Positions 22,829 to 34,586 of a stretch of 64,000 bases of DNA are shown in pieces. Position 1 is the first letter of the stretch, and each line of letters opens with the position of its first letter. Source of the stretch: Stomoxys calcitrans. Taxonomy: Eukaryota > Arthropoda > Insecta > Diptera > Muscidae. The stretch is from NCBI RefSeq assembly GCF_963082655.1, contig NC_081553.1, positions 125,786,811 to 125,850,810 on the forward strand. Reading direction: 5' to 3'. The notes under the pieces were generated by a model. The model saw only the letters and a program-made list of their open reading frames with translations. It was not told the origin of the DNA and made no database searches. The position numbers and the translations under genes are program-made.

Positions 22829-22886
22829 GTCGAGAGGCGCGGATTAGGATTTTATTTTTGAAACATGGTTTCTTCGGAGAAACTTC
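22829..22886 (-). repeat. Right outer arm of the palindrome
   Basis: Inverted match to 19908-19967, running from TTTGAAGTCGAGAGGCGC to GGTTTCTTCGG. Confidence 0.75.
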
Positions 22887-23504
22887 TTAGAATGGTATGT
22901 AGTTTACGTTTTTGCTATATGAGTTTTTGAAAAAAAAGACCGACCCGGCCAAATGTACATACATACGCAAAGCGATTAAGGGTAAAAGCAAAAGGCTAAA
23001 TATTTGAATTAATTATTCTAATTTTAAATTTTCGATAAACTGCTTCAAACGATCTAAATTTAAATTCGGGTTGTTTGTAAAAGCTTTCATTCCGTCTGGG
23101 CTAGTGATGGAATTTAATCTTTCACAAATTAACCTCTCTCATATTATTGTAAACACGTTATTTATTACACTTTCCTTTACATGGAAGATACTAATAACGC
23201 CACAGAATGAATTGACGTCAATTCATGTTAATAGTTGTGATAATGATGACCTTATGTTAACATTTTAAATCATAATAATTTGTACATTTAATTATGATAG
23301 TTATGTATTTTTATAACAATCACACATAAACATATATAGATGTTAGAAAACATGGTGTGTTTACCATGTTTATTTTTGTAAGGAGCTTCTTCAAAGAAAT
23401 AGGTGTTGGTCTAATAAGAAGTCCATTGACAAATTTTTCTACGAATAATTTTATATTATAAATGAGAGGAGTAATTAACTAATCACCCTTTATTTTAAAA
23501 TATT
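22887..23504. other. AT-rich single-copy stretch
   Basis: Nothing recognised. A short frame at 23071-23268 has no motif. Confidence 0.4.
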
Positions 23505-23600
23505 TACTTAGTTAAAAGTGAGTTGTGTTAGTCCCTTCGACATCTTTTTCAGTTTGGAGCAGATCGATTCAGATTTGTATATAGCTGCCATATAGACCAT
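23505..23600 (+). mobile_element. Family B HINE body fragment
   Basis: AGTGAGTTGTGTTAG and ATATAGCTGCCATATAGACC match family B units. Both ends are missing. Confidence 0.55.
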
Positions 23601-23601
23601 T

Positions 23602-23940
23602 GAAAATGTTGATAACTTTTCCTGTCTAGGCAGCAAATAACAAAGGACGGAGGATCAGAAGCAGACGTGCGCGGAAGTATCAACAAGGCTAGAAATGCCT
23701 TTCTTAAACTCAACAATGTTTGAAGATGCAGTGACATCTCACATAATACAAAAGTCAGAATCTTCAACAGAAGTGTGAAATCTATCATCTTATATGGCTG
23801 TTCAACTTGCAGCTTGACACAAGCGACTACCCGCATAATCCAAGTTTTGATAAATTGCTGCCTATGGCAAATACTTCGAATTTTCTGGCCAAACCGTATT
23901 TCAAATGAAGAATTGCAAATAAGAACAAACACTTTCCCTT
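23602..23940 (+). pseudogene. LINE reverse transcriptase C-terminal fragment (left half)
   Basis: Read across frameshifts, this encodes the end of a non-LTR reverse transcriptase and its thumb. Blocks include NFSYLGSK near 23612, then an ARNAFLKLNN-type block near 23690, SIILYGCST near 23780 and ILRIFWPNRISNEELQIRT near 23870-23925. At about 23940 a rosa-like element interrupts it. The reading resumes at 25128. The clade is not settled; no RNase H or endonuclease part is present. Confidence 0.65.
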
Positions 23941-24060
23941 TCGATGTAAAGCGTGATTTCTTAGCCATTATCTCTTTGGCAACATTAGTTTAAAAAGCTA
24001 ACGCACGTTTAATGTTTTGTTTCACTGTCAAACATCTTCAGTTTGGTCTATAATGTAATC

Positions 24061-25085
24061 ATGAATCGTCTTACAAACGAACAACGCCTGCAAATTATTG
24101 AATTTTATTATCATAATGTGTGCTCTGTTAAGAAAGTTCATCGTGTGATTCTTCCATTTTATGGTCAGTTTGATCGACCCACCGAAGCGGCTATCGGGAC
24201 TATTGTGAATAAATTTCGCACCAAATTTACATTGTTGGACATTAAACCACAAAACACACTTAGTTAGAGTGCGAACTGAAGAAAATATCGCAGCTGTATC
24301 GGCCAGTGTTAATGATGACCATCAATTATCGATTCGTCGCCGTTTTTTGCGGAAGGACTTAGGTGTGAAGCCTTTCAAAAAACCGCTGGTGCAAGAATTG
24401 AAGCCGAACGACCTACCGCAATACAGAATTTTTGGTGAATGGGCTCTTAGGAAGTTGGCCGAAGATTCACTTTTTTTTTATCGAAAAATTGTGTTCAGCG
24501 ACGAAGCTAATTTTTGGCTCAATGGGTACATAAACTGGCAGAATTGTCGATTTTGGAGTGAAGATCAGTCAGAATGACTGCAAGAGCTACCAATGCATCC
24601 AGAAAAAGTCGCAGTTTAGTGCGGTTTATGAGCTGGTGGCATCATTGAACCGTACTTCTTCAATGATCATGCGAATCGAAACGTAACTGTGAATGATGAG
24701 CGCTGTCGTGAGATGATATCCAACTCTTTTTTGGCCTAAATGCAAGACCTAGACTTGCATGACATGTGGTTTCAACAAGATGGCGCCACATGCCACACAG
24801 CACGCATAACAATGGTCTTATTGAAAGGCGAGTTCGGTGAACATGTCTATACAGGCTAGCCCGCTGCAATTGACGCATTGAAAGACAACATTGAAGCATT
24901 TATTCGAGAGATACCGGCCGAAATGTAGGAAAAAGTATCCCAAAATTTGACGGATGAACCATTTGAGGCGCAGTCGCGATCAACATTTGCATGAAATAAT
25001 CTTCAAACATTTAATTATATGGACCGTACTATCGATTCAAATAAAGATTTCATGACTTTTTCTAAATTTTATGCGTTTTTTTGTT
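24061..25085 (+). pseudogene. rosa-like Tc1/mariner transposase, dead copy
   Basis: It starts MNRLTNEQRLQIIEFYYHN, as in the foldback arms. A helix-turn-helix region follows, then RRFLRKDLGVKPFK near 24340 and LKPNDLPQYR near 24400. The first catalytic Asp sits in VFSDEANFW near 24492 and the second in WFQQDGATCHTA near 24765-24795. The stretch that should carry the third acid is deleted: the reading jumps from LLKGEFGEH to VYTG, then to a C-terminal IEAFIREIPAEM block near 24890. There are at least five in-frame stops and one early frameshift (near 24265). The first-to-second Asp motifs and sequence resemble the rosa/DD41D group, but the spacing cannot be confirmed without the third acid. 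Confidence 0.8.
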
Positions 25086-25127
25086 TTTGAAAAACTTTTC
25101 TATAGCTTTTAAAAAGTCATAACTCTA

Positions 25128-25235
25128 CTCCGACCGTGCAATGAGAAATATCCTAGACTGGAACCCACAAAGACAACAAAGGAGGAGACGCCCGAAAAAC
25201 ACATTGATCCGCTGTGCCAAAAAGAGTTAAACTAA
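25128..25235 (+). pseudogene. LINE C-terminal fragment (right half)
   Basis: RAMRNILDWNPQRQQRRRRP followed by KNTLIRC matches the basic C-terminal tail seen in many non-LTR reverse transcriptases. It is the expected continuation of the fragment at 23602-23940. Confidence 0.6.
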
Positions 25236-25261
25236 ACCCATATATCTTGATATCAAGCCAA

Positions 25262-26862
25262 GGCTGTTTGAAATTTTGCACAAATACTTCTTATTAGTGT
25301 AGGTCGGTTGGGATTGTAAATGGGCTATATTGGTCCAAGTTTTGATAGCTGCCATATAAACCGATCTAGCGCCTTGACTTCTTGAGCCGCTAGAGGTCAC
25401 AATTCTTATCCGATTTGGCTGAAATTTAACATGAGGTGTTTTATTACGACTTCCAATAACTGTGCTGAGTATAGTTCAAATCGGTCCATAACCTGATATA
25501 GCTGCCATATAAACCGATCTGGGGTCTTGATTTCTTGAGCCTCTACAGGGAGCAATTCCTATCCGATTTGGCTGAAATATTGCATGATGTGTTTTGTTAT
25601 GACTTCCAACAACTGTATTAACAATGGTTCAATTCGGTCCTTTACCTGATATAGCTGCCATATAAACCGATATCGGGTCTTGACTTCTTGAACCTCTAGA
25701 GTGCGCAATTCTTATCCGATTGAAATGAAATTTTGCACGACGTATTTTGTTATTATATCCAACAACTGCGCCAAGTTGAACCATACTCCATAAACTGATA
25801 TAGCTGTCATATAAACCGATCTTGGGTCTTGACTTCTTGAGCCTCTAGCGTGCGCAATTCTTATCCGATCAGAATGAAATTTTGCACGACGTGTTTTGTT
25901 ATGATATCCAACAACTGTGCCAAGTATGGTTCAAATCGGTTCATAACCTGATATAGCTGCCATATAAGCCGATCTTCGGTCTTGACTTCTTGAGCCTCTA
26001 GAGTGCGCAATTCTTATCCGATTGAAATGAAATTTTGCACGACGTGTTTGTTATGATATCCAACAACTGTGCCAAGTATAATTCAAATCGGTCCATAACC
26101 TGATATAGCTGCCATATAAGCCGATCTTGGGTCTTGACTTCTTGAGCCTCTAGCGTGCGCAATTCTCATCCGATTGGAATGAAATTTTGCACGAAGTGTT
26201 TTGCTATGATATCCAACAACTGTGCCAAGTATGGTTCAAATCGGTTCATAACCAGATATAGCTGCCATATAAACCGATCTTGGGTCTTGATTTCTTGAGC
26301 CTCTAGCGTGCGCAATTCTTATCCGATCAGAATGAAATTTTGCAGGAAGTATTTCTTTATGATATCCAACAACTGTGCCAAGTATGGTTGAAATCGGTCC
26401 ATAACCTGATATAGCTATCATATAAACAGATCTGGGGATTTGACTTCTTGAGCTTCTAGAGGGCGCAATTCCTATCCGATTTGGCTGAAATTTTGCATGA
26501 CGTATTTTATTTTTACTTTCAACAACTGTGTCAAATAAGGTTCAAATCGGTTCATAACCTGATATAGCTGCCATATAAACCGATCTGGGATCTTGACTTC
26601 TTGACCCCTAGAGGTCGCAATTATTGTCCGATATGCCTGAAATTTTGTACGATGGATCCTCTCGTGACCATCAATAAACGTGTTTATTATGGTCCGAACC
26701 GGACCAAATCTTGATATCGTTTTAATAGCAGAGCAACTCTTTTCTTATATCCTTTTTTGCCTAAGAAGAGATGCCGGGAAAAGAAGTTGACAAATGCGAT
26801 CCATGGTGGAGGGTATATAAGATTCGGCCCGGCCGAACTTAGCACGCTTTTACTTGTTTACA
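25262..26862 (+). mobile_element. Family A HINE with the longest 153-bp array
   Basis: 5'-truncated: it starts within the body (GAAATTTTGCACAAATACTT). The CTTGAGCC/CTTGAACC phrase occurs at 25381, 25534, 25687, 25836, 25989, 26141, 26294, 26447 and 26600 (CTTGACC), giving intervals of 153, 153, 149, 153, 152, 153, 153 and 153 bp. The tail hairpin TTCGGCCCGGCCGAA is at 26823-26837. Confidence 0.9.
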
Positions 26863-27056
26863 ATGACTTCTACTATAATCTCCAATATGGAAATGAACCA
26901 TAGCTTGATATTGTTCCAATAACATAGCAATTCTTTTCTTTTATCGTTTGTTTGCCTAAAAAGAGATACCGTTGCAAGAGCTCGACAAATGCGATCCAAG
27001 GTAGAGGGTATATAAGATTTGGCCCGGCCGAATTTAACACGCTTTTACTTGTTTCA
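26863..27056 (+). mobile_element. Family A HINE tail fragment
   Basis: A second tail directly follows the first: GCTCGACAAATGCGATCC...GAGGGTATATAAG and hairpin TTTGGCCCGGCCGAA at 27018-27032, ending CACGCTTTTACTTGTTT. Confidence 0.8.
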
Positions 27057-28740
27057 TTTTATATGTCCCCTAAACCAATGGAAATTTTTTTTTGCACCTA
27101 ACAATATCTGTAGCCTCTAAAATTTACTACCAAATGCCATTGTGAAAACTATCTTTGTCCAAAATGGAAAGTTTGGGTATTTGTGTAGGCAATTTCGGGC
27201 AGTATTTATTTTTGGTTTTTCAAAGAAAATTTTATCTGCTAAATTCAAAGAGAATGTTGAAGATACCTTTAGCCGTTATCTAGAATTTTAAAAATCGGGC
27301 CTTGAATAAAAATTTGGGAACCCGAACAATTTTTCCAAATGCCAAGGTGACCAACTTTAGGGTCCTGCCAAGAGGCGCCCGGACCACCTAGGGATTTAAA
27401 ATTTTGTATATGATCTCGATTACACCTCAGCTTCAACCATTTGAAAGAGTTATCTGTATGCGTTCTCAAATGGCATATTTTTTACTAGTTTTGCCGATTC
27501 CATCCCACTGTGACACGTCAAGTCTTTGACGTCGCGCTGGCCACAGGGAGAGGCAGACTTCTGCAGGTGAACACCTCACTCCAACCTAAACTTCTTTTAG
27601 CACTCTTGTCATTCTGCAGTTCTGTATAGGCCTGAATTGGCTGACTGGATCATAATCTCGAAGGTGAGTTTTTTCTTCTTGTCTACATACCCAAAGTCTT
27701 TAGGTTGTTGATGAAGATACATCGCGATCCATCATTCCAGTTAAAGTGTTTTGAATAATAACAAACACTTTCACAACTTTTATATGTTCTCTGCTATGCT
27801 GTTCTTTGAATAGAAAGCAATAGCAAGAAAAACCAAGATTTTTTTTTTTCAAAAATGTATAAAAATTACTACCTGCTTTAGATAATGAAGATACGAAATT
27901 TCATCAAAAGCGGTAAATGGTATCGAGGTTGAGGCGTTAATGGGTTAAGTGCAACATTAATGACCAAGTAACAAATATTTATTTTGTTCCTTATTAATGC
28001 ACGCTTAAAAAAATACGAACGAAAATAAAGAAACATTTGCATTTGGTTGTATATTAAGTAATATTCTGTGTATCCGCGCACTTGGAAAATGTGAATGATG
28101 AAAATTAATTTTGAGCGGGCTGTTAATTATTGACATCAATTACTGGTTATAGCCCACTTGCATACGAAATATTTTCCCTACTCGAAATATTACGGGAGTA
28201 AATATGCCAGCAATATATTTTTCTTCATTCAATTATGATGATAATTTGCACTATTATTTGCATTTATCTTGTCCGCCATTAACACTCCTCTTTCGCGAGA
28301 TATTTCAGTAAAGTATACAATTATGCTCAATTAAAAAAGTAATTTTATTTAAAAACCAACACCGTAAGCGCAACGGAGAAATCATTGATGTTTTGTTCAG
28401 TCCAGTCGGCCCGAAATAAAGTTCACCATTACAATGCGGCGAGCAACATTCTTACCGAAATGGAAATTAATTAAAATTTTACAAAAAACAAACCTTAAAG
28501 CTGCTAGTGTAAGTTTAAGCATATCTGACAGTGTGAAACATTTCCAGTCTTGTTTCGTATTGACTGAAAAGCACTTTAAAAAACTCAGGCCATATTTCGG
28601 GCTACCAAATCAACGAAAGAGAAATGTGTTCACTAGTAAGTTGAACTTTTGTTTATCAAATATCAAGCTATATAATCAACTATCTGGACATCTTAAAATC
28701 TTCTATCTTAAAATACTTCACTTCAGCCCTATATTCTCAT
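27057..28740. other. Single-copy region, no recognised gene
   Basis: It includes a GC-richer patch near 27490-27600 (GACGTCGCGCTGGCCACAGG) and an open frame of 102 codons at 28434-28742, rich in Lys/Ser/Phe, that I cannot identify. The frame has a plausible donor (TAGTAAGT) near 28632 but no supporting motif. Confidence 0.4.
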
Positions 28741-30575
28741 GATGTCTGATTTAGTGGTGTTTTCGGGGAGAGGATGTCCCCCAGATACTTGGCCCTGAAA
28801 AAATATCAGCATCGGGCTCTTCTCTCAAATACCATTTATTTAAACCCCATATTGCCTTTGGCTTAAGAGGAGTTTACAGGATGAGGCGTCCCCCAAACAC
28901 ATGGCCACGAAATAGGGTTTTAAATTCGTTTTCTAATCTCAAATACCTTTCATTTGAGCCACATATTATTGTAGCATGGTAAAAAAATGTTTACCCTTTG
29001 GGGGTGTTTTGGGAAAGGGGTGATGCCCTAAATACATGGTCCTACATTTGGATATCAAGTTCGTATTGTACTCCCAATTACATTAATTTGAGCCCCATAT
29101 TGCGATGGTAAAATTGCTGTTTGTGGGGTATTTTGGGAAAGGGGTAGACCCTTAGAAAATTGGTCCCGAAAATGGGTATCAATTCTAGCTCTAACCCCCA
29201 ATACCTCTCATTTAAGTTCCACATTGACATGGTCGGTATATATGCCCGATTTAGGGGTGTTTTGGGGATTGGGGTGGTCCCCCAAACACTAAGCCCGGAA
29301 AATATATCAGCATATTGCCCATATTGCCATTGCCTTCAAAATTTGATATCAAATTCGTTTTCTAATCTCATTTGAACTCCTTATTGCAAAAGTCAGTAAA
29401 TATGTCCGGTTTGGGTTATTGGGCCTAAAAACTAAAAATATTTAGTTCCACTCTCTTTACGACCCAAATTGTCTTGGTGAGCAAATACGTCCTATTTGGG
29501 GGTTGTTATGGTGATGGGACATCCCCTAGACAGTTGGTCCCTAATGTTGATATCATATACGTGGTCTAGTCCCACATACCTTTAATTTGAGCCCCATATT
29601 TCCATAGTTGGCAAACATGACCGGCTTGGGGGGTGTTTTGGGGATGGGCGGCCACTCAGTGAGTTGGCCTTAATAATAAATATCGGATTCGTGTTCCACT
29701 CTAAAAATCCTCTTATTTGAGCCTCATGTTGCAAAAGACAGCAAAAACTTACTATTTGGGCGGTGTTGTGGGGGTGGGGTGACCCCATAGACACTTTTGC
29801 CAAATATTGACATCAGATTCATGCTTTACTCCCAAAGACCTTTCATTTGAGCCTCATATGGCTACGGTCGTAAATTTGTCCCCTTTGGGGGATATCAGAT
29901 TCGTATTCTGCATTCAAATACCTTTTATTTAAGCCCCATATTTCCATGGTCAGTAAATAAGTCCTGTTTGGGGGGTGTTTTGGGAAGGGGTGGACCCCCA
30001 GAAACGTGGTCCCACATTTGGATATCAGATTCGTATTCTACTCGCAAATACCTTTCATTTGAGTCCCATATTGCCATGATCGGTAAATATGTCCAATTTG
30101 GGGATGTTTTGGGGTTAGGGTCCCCCTAGCACTTGGTCTGACAATTGGATATCAGACACATTTTATTGTCCTAAATACCTTTCATTTGAGTCCCATATTG
30201 TCGTGATTGGTCTAAATATATGTTTGGTAGGTTTTAGGGCGGGGCAGCCCCCCTAGGTACCCCATCCGAAATTTGGATACCAAATTTTTATTTTTAGGGT
30301 ACTATATGAGAGCACACAAAATTTCGCTTAAATCGAACCAACCATCTCCGAGATCTGGCGTTTCTGAATATTAGGGTAAGGGGAGGGTCCGCCCCCCTTC
30401 AGATATCAAAAAATGTAGTACCCTATTTTCACCACGGGGTCTTTATGCTCCATCTGTGAAAATTTCAAGAAAATCGGTTCAGCCGTTTCTGAGTCTATAA
30501 GGAACACACAAACATACAAACAAACAAACCTACAAACAAACACAAATTAATTTTTAATTCTTTAACTCTCTAATA
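28741..30575 (+). repeat. Family D G-run-rich tandem repeat, long copy
   Basis: More than ten imperfect units. CATTTGAGCC-like phrases lie at 28951, 29086, 29210 and 29370, so spacing varies from 124 to 160 bp. Each unit carries GGGGTGTTTTGGGG-like G-runs and a CATATTGCCATGGTC block. It ends with GGGTCCGCCCCCCTTC, CGGTTCAGCCGTTTCTGAG and an ACAAAC tract at about 30508-30545, as does the copy at 8750-9962. Confidence 0.7.
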
Positions 30576-30649
30576 TCTTTTCAGGGTGGGGACATTTCGC
30601 ACTGGGGACATTCCACCCTGGGGACATTTGGCCCTGAATTCGTGCTACT

Positions 30650-30906
30650 GTAGCCTATGTCCTGGCGGAAGTTCGGACAAAATTTTAAGCGGTAGTTATC
30701 CCCTCTTAATGCTGGCGACATTTGCGAGGTACCATGCCATACATGGTCATGTAAAAAATTCTCCCCAAAGAGGTATCGTACTGCGGCACGCCGTTCGTAC
30801 TCGGCTATAAATATGTCCCTTATCGTTGATAAACTCAGCTTGAATCGGAAAGCACTTATTGGTGTCTAAGAAGTTTTCCCCTACTCGGTTCCTGGGCAAA
30901 TTTTTA
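30650..30906 (+). mobile_element. tRNA-derived SINE, 5'-truncated
   Basis: It starts in the box B region (CTGGCGGAAGTTCGGAC). The body has TTATCCCCTCTTAATGCTGG and CACTGCGGCACGCCGTTCG-like sequence, and the 3' part runs to GGGCAAATTTTTAC. Confidence 0.7.
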
Positions 30907-31199
30907 CTCTACTACCAAATGAATTTCTTTTGAGCCCCATATTACTGTATTGGTAAATATTTTGGGTTTAGTGGGTATTTCGGGGGTGTTCACTTGGCCA
31001 TCAAAGTAAATATAAGATTCGTGCTCTATGATCGCTAAATAATCGCTAAATAAGTTGTGTTTGACGGTGGGGTGGATCCCAGGTTCTTTGTCCCGAAAAT
31101 GAATATAAATTTCACGAAAATCAATAAATTTCCACCATGGGGTGGTATTTGGGTATTTTGGGGTGGGGCGGCTCCCCAAAAACACATGGCTCTATATTT
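30907..31199 (+). repeat. Family D fragment
   Basis: About two units (TTTTGAGCCCCATATTACTG, GTATTTTGGGGTGGGGCGG), flanked by two SINE pieces. Confidence 0.6.
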
Positions 31200-31315
31200 T
31201 CGTTCGTAGTCGGCTACAAAAAAGGAGGCAATTCATCATTGAGCTTTAACATGAATCTGACAGCATTCATTGATATGTTTCCAAAATGAATGTTTATGGG
31301 CAAATATGCATTTGC
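31200..31315 (+). mobile_element. SINE 3' fragment
   Basis: TCGTAGTCGGCTACAAAAA, CATCATTGAGC and ATGTTTATGGGCAAAT match the SINE 3' body. The tRNA-like head is absent. Confidence 0.65.
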
Positions 31316-31399
31316 AGTAGTTGGATTGTTGTGCTCTCTTAATCCGAAAAAGTGTACCCGGCCGAAACCTTTATCATGCATTCCTGCTCACAAAGTACT

Positions 31400-31745
31400 T
31401 AATAGTTTTCTAATCTATGCCCCTAAGTTGATTCCAATCTGATATCGTATCCGCACCCATATCCCTGAGTCTATTAGCATAAAACCGCCTGTAGTACTAT
31501 GCAAACTCTGATGATACCGGAAGCCATACTGACCTCCTTCTCACTATCCGGATCCCTCTATAGGCGTTTCGTCGTTCCACCGACCATTGCACTGTGTTAC
31601 GCCTTTAACGCGGACTGTGTCGCTACGAAAAGTTTTGCATTCAAGAAGTTTACATATGGCAGTCCTCTGGCCCTTTTGGCCAATTCGTTTGCCGCTCGTC
31701 CCTTTAATTCTGATGCGGCCCGGCACTCAGAGAAGGAGTGATTCT
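31400..31745 (-). pseudogene. LINE RNase H-like C-terminal relic
   Basis: On the minus strand, a segment reading near ASELKGRAANELAKRARG (31735-31670) resembles the loop preceding the last helix of LINE RNase H domains. Further decayed sequence follows (QSALKA). The match is weak, and the open antisense frame at 31499-31741 is a shadow of it. Confidence 0.35.
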
Positions 31746-31984
31746 AAGTCGATCCGTTGATTTTTAAATACATTTATTATTTTGCATTATTAAAGTAATT
31801 TTTCCGAGTGTAGTCATTTGTTTACTGTTGTTAATGCATTCAATAAAAAGGATATTAATGTCCTAGGAACCGGTTCGGTAAAGTAAATAAACATGCATGC
31901 TCAGATAAATGAACAATTATAAAAATTAACTTGATAAGGCAAAGATTTAAAGAGAAATCTTTAAGGGGTATACATTCGCATCGC

Positions 31985-32002
31985 AATAATAATAATAATA
32001 AT
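31985..32002. repeat. (AAT)n microsatellite
   Basis: A short run of AAT triplets. Confidence 0.8.
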
Positions 32003-32039
32003 AGTTGCAATAGCGCAATTCTTCATTGTAATAATTTCA

Positions 32040-32702
32040 ACAAGTAAAAGTTTGCTTAGTTCGGCCGGGCCGAATATTGGGAACCCACCACCATGGATTC
32101 TGCTAAATATGGGAGCTATATCTGGTTAAAGACCGATTTGGGCCGTACTTGGCACAGTTGTTGAGATACATAACATAAAATTGCAGCCAAATCGGGTAAA
32201 AATCGCGGCTTGTAAGGGGGAAAGGGTCAAATCGGGTGATCGGTTTTTATGGGAGGTATATCAGGTTATTAACCGATTCCGACCGTACTTTCCACAGTTG
32301 TTGGAAGTCTTAAGAGAACACTATAAAATGTCAACCAAATTGGACAAAAATTGGGGCTTCCGGGGGCTCAAGAAGTCATATCGGGAGATCGGTTTATATG
32401 GGAGCTATATCCAAATCTGATCCGATATTGCCCCTTTGCAATCCCCGACGAACTACATCCATATTAAATATCTGAGTAACATTTCAAGAGGCTAGCTTTA
32501 CACGTTCGACCGCTATCGTGATTTCTACAGGCGTACGGACGGGCGGGAGGACGGACGAACGCACATGGCTATTTCGTCTCAGTAAGTCAAGACGATCAAG
32601 AATAGATATATTTTTAATGGGGTCCTTGATCAATATTTCGAGGTGTTACAAACGGAATGACTAGATTAGTATTCCCCATAACCTTTGGTGGTGGGTATAA
32701 AA
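32040..32702 (-). mobile_element. HINE intermediate between families A and B
   Basis: Tail ACAAGTAAAAGTTTGCTTAG and hairpin TTCGGCCGGGCCGAA at 32060-32074 (A-like), then GGGAACCCACCACCATGG (B-like). Two units, GGCGGGAGGACGGACGAACG at about 32540-32560, the core, and a head ending GGTGGTGGGTATAAAAA. It is a complete 0.66-kb copy. Confidence 0.75.
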
Positions 32703-32811
32703 ATTTCAATAACTATTCAATGTTATGATTTTCCAGAAAGTTTCTAAATATTGCATGGGTTTCTTAGCTTACCAAACAGTGATCTATTTTAGATGTATAA
32801 ATGAAAAACAA

Positions 32812-34182
32812 TTAAAAAGGCGTTAAGTTCGGCCGGGCCGAATTTTGGATACCCACCACCTTGCGTATATATATATACCACCTTTCGTTAGAATCCGGTA
32901 AAAATGCATAATTTAAGCCTCTAATCAGCTTTATCGAAATATGGTTCTATTTGGACCAAATTCGACATGGTTATTGAGTGATCGAATAAGTACAAGTCAT
33001 TGTTCAATATTGCAGAACAAAATATTGTTCTTTTTGGTAGCCATATCCAATTATAGACCGATATACGACATGGATGTCGAAAAACCTAACCTAAGTCACT
33101 GTATCAAATTTGAACGAAAACGGATTATAAATGTGCCTCTTATGGGGCCAAGACTTTAAATCAAGAGATCTGTCTATATGGCAGCCATATCCAAATCTAA
33201 ACCGATCTCTACCAAATTGACGAAGGATGTCGAAGGGCCTAACAAAACTCACTGTCCCAAATTTCGGCAAAATCGGATAATAAGCGTGGCTTTTATGGGC
33301 CTAAGACCCTGAATTGGCGGATTGGTCTATATTGCAGCTATATTCAAATCTGGACCGATCTGGGCCAAATTGAAGGAGGATGCCGAAGGGCCTAACAAAA
33401 CTCACTGTCCCAAATTTCGGCGAAATCGGACAATAAATGCGACATTTATGAGCCCAAGATCTTAAATCGAGTGATTGGTCTATATGGCAGCTATATCTAA
33501 ATCTAGACCGATCTGTGCCATATAACAGAAAGACGTTGAGGGGCCTAACATAAGTCAGTAACCCAAATTTTGACGAAAGCGGACAAAAAATGCGCCTTTT
33601 ATGGGCCTATAACCTTAAATCGAGAGATCGGTCTATATGGCAGCTAAATCTGGACCGATCTGGATCAAATACAAGTAGGATGTCGGTGGGCCTAACACAA
33701 CTCCTTGTTCTAAATTTTGGCAAAATCGGACAATAAATGCGCCTTTTATGGGTCCAAGACCTTAAATCGAGAAATCGGTATGGCAGCTATATACAAATCT
33801 GAACCGATCTGGGCCAAATTGAAAAAATATGTCGAAGGGCCTAACAAAACTCACTGTCCCAAATTTCGGCGACATCGGACAATAAATGTTGCTTTTATAG
33901 GCCTAAGACCCTAAATCGGCGGATCGGTCTATATGGGGGCTATATCAAGACATAGTCCGGTATAGCCCATCTTCGAATTTAATCTGCTTGTGGACAAAAG
34001 GAGAAACTGTGCAAAATTTCAGCTCAATATCTCAATTTTAAAAGACTGTAGCGTGATTTCAACGGACAGACGGACGGACGGATGGACATGGCTAGAACGT
34101 CTTAGAATTTTACGCTGCTCAAGAATATATACTTTATAGGGTCGGAAACGGATATTTCCTTAGGTGGTGGGTATAAAAATAA
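32812..34182 (-). mobile_element. Family B HINE with ~153-bp array
   Basis: Tail AAAAAGGCGTTAAG, hairpin TTCGGCCGGGCCGAA at 32828-32842, GGATACCCACCACC. About six body units follow (CCAAATTTCGGCAAAATCGG). The GACGGACGGACGGATGG tract lies near 34067-34083, and the head ends GGTGGTGGGTATAAAAA near 34180. Confidence 0.85.
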
Positions 34183-34184
34183 TA

Positions 34185-34586
34185 AAATCGTTCTCTTTTA
34201 CCGCTTTCGATGTGTCAAAAGTAGTGTTCAAGTGCTTTGGCTTACTTAAGCGGTGTAAGAGCTACTTTACTACTTTGGAGCTAGTGGATTCACTCCAGAG
34301 GAGAGAGGTGACAATTGCCTCTCTTGAACATCGTCGTTACGTGGGCTGCCTGGCTTCTGGATTCTGTTGGTATTTTCTTGGTGTTTGCAAATCTAATATT
34401 CGTCTTCTTATTCTTGATGCCAGAGATATAGACTTTCCAGAATCTCGCACTTGTTTGTATTTGATTGACCAGCGAACCGGACTATGCAATACCGAGAGAA
34501 TCCTTTTTTCGCCGAACAGTTGGGCTTTAGATTGTACTCTGAAGAACTATGACTGGTCATTACGAGATGGTTCGGGAACACTGTGA
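34185..34586 (+). pseudogene. LINE reverse transcriptase C-terminal relic
   Basis: An open frame reads KCFGLLKRCKSYFT, then LVDSLQRREVTIASLEHRR, then RTCLYLIDQRTG. These blocks resemble the thumb and C-terminal part of CR1/jockey-like reverse transcriptases. A block of about 30-40 residues expected between SYFT and LVDSLQRR is missing, and a frameshift occurs near 34490. It is a dead 3' fragment. Confidence 0.55.

Noticed and set aside
23482..23492. AATCACCCTT followed by TA as an end of a rosa-like element
   Set aside because: Matches the foldback terminus over only about ten bases, with no adjacent arm sequence; may be chance.
25262..26862. CRISPR-like regular repeats
   Set aside because: Contiguous ~153-bp diverged tandem units in a fly transposon, with no spacer structure and a eukaryotic context.
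28434..28742. 102-codon open frame
   Set aside because: No recognised motif; AT-rich codons and no conserved feature. Kept only as an unidentified frame.
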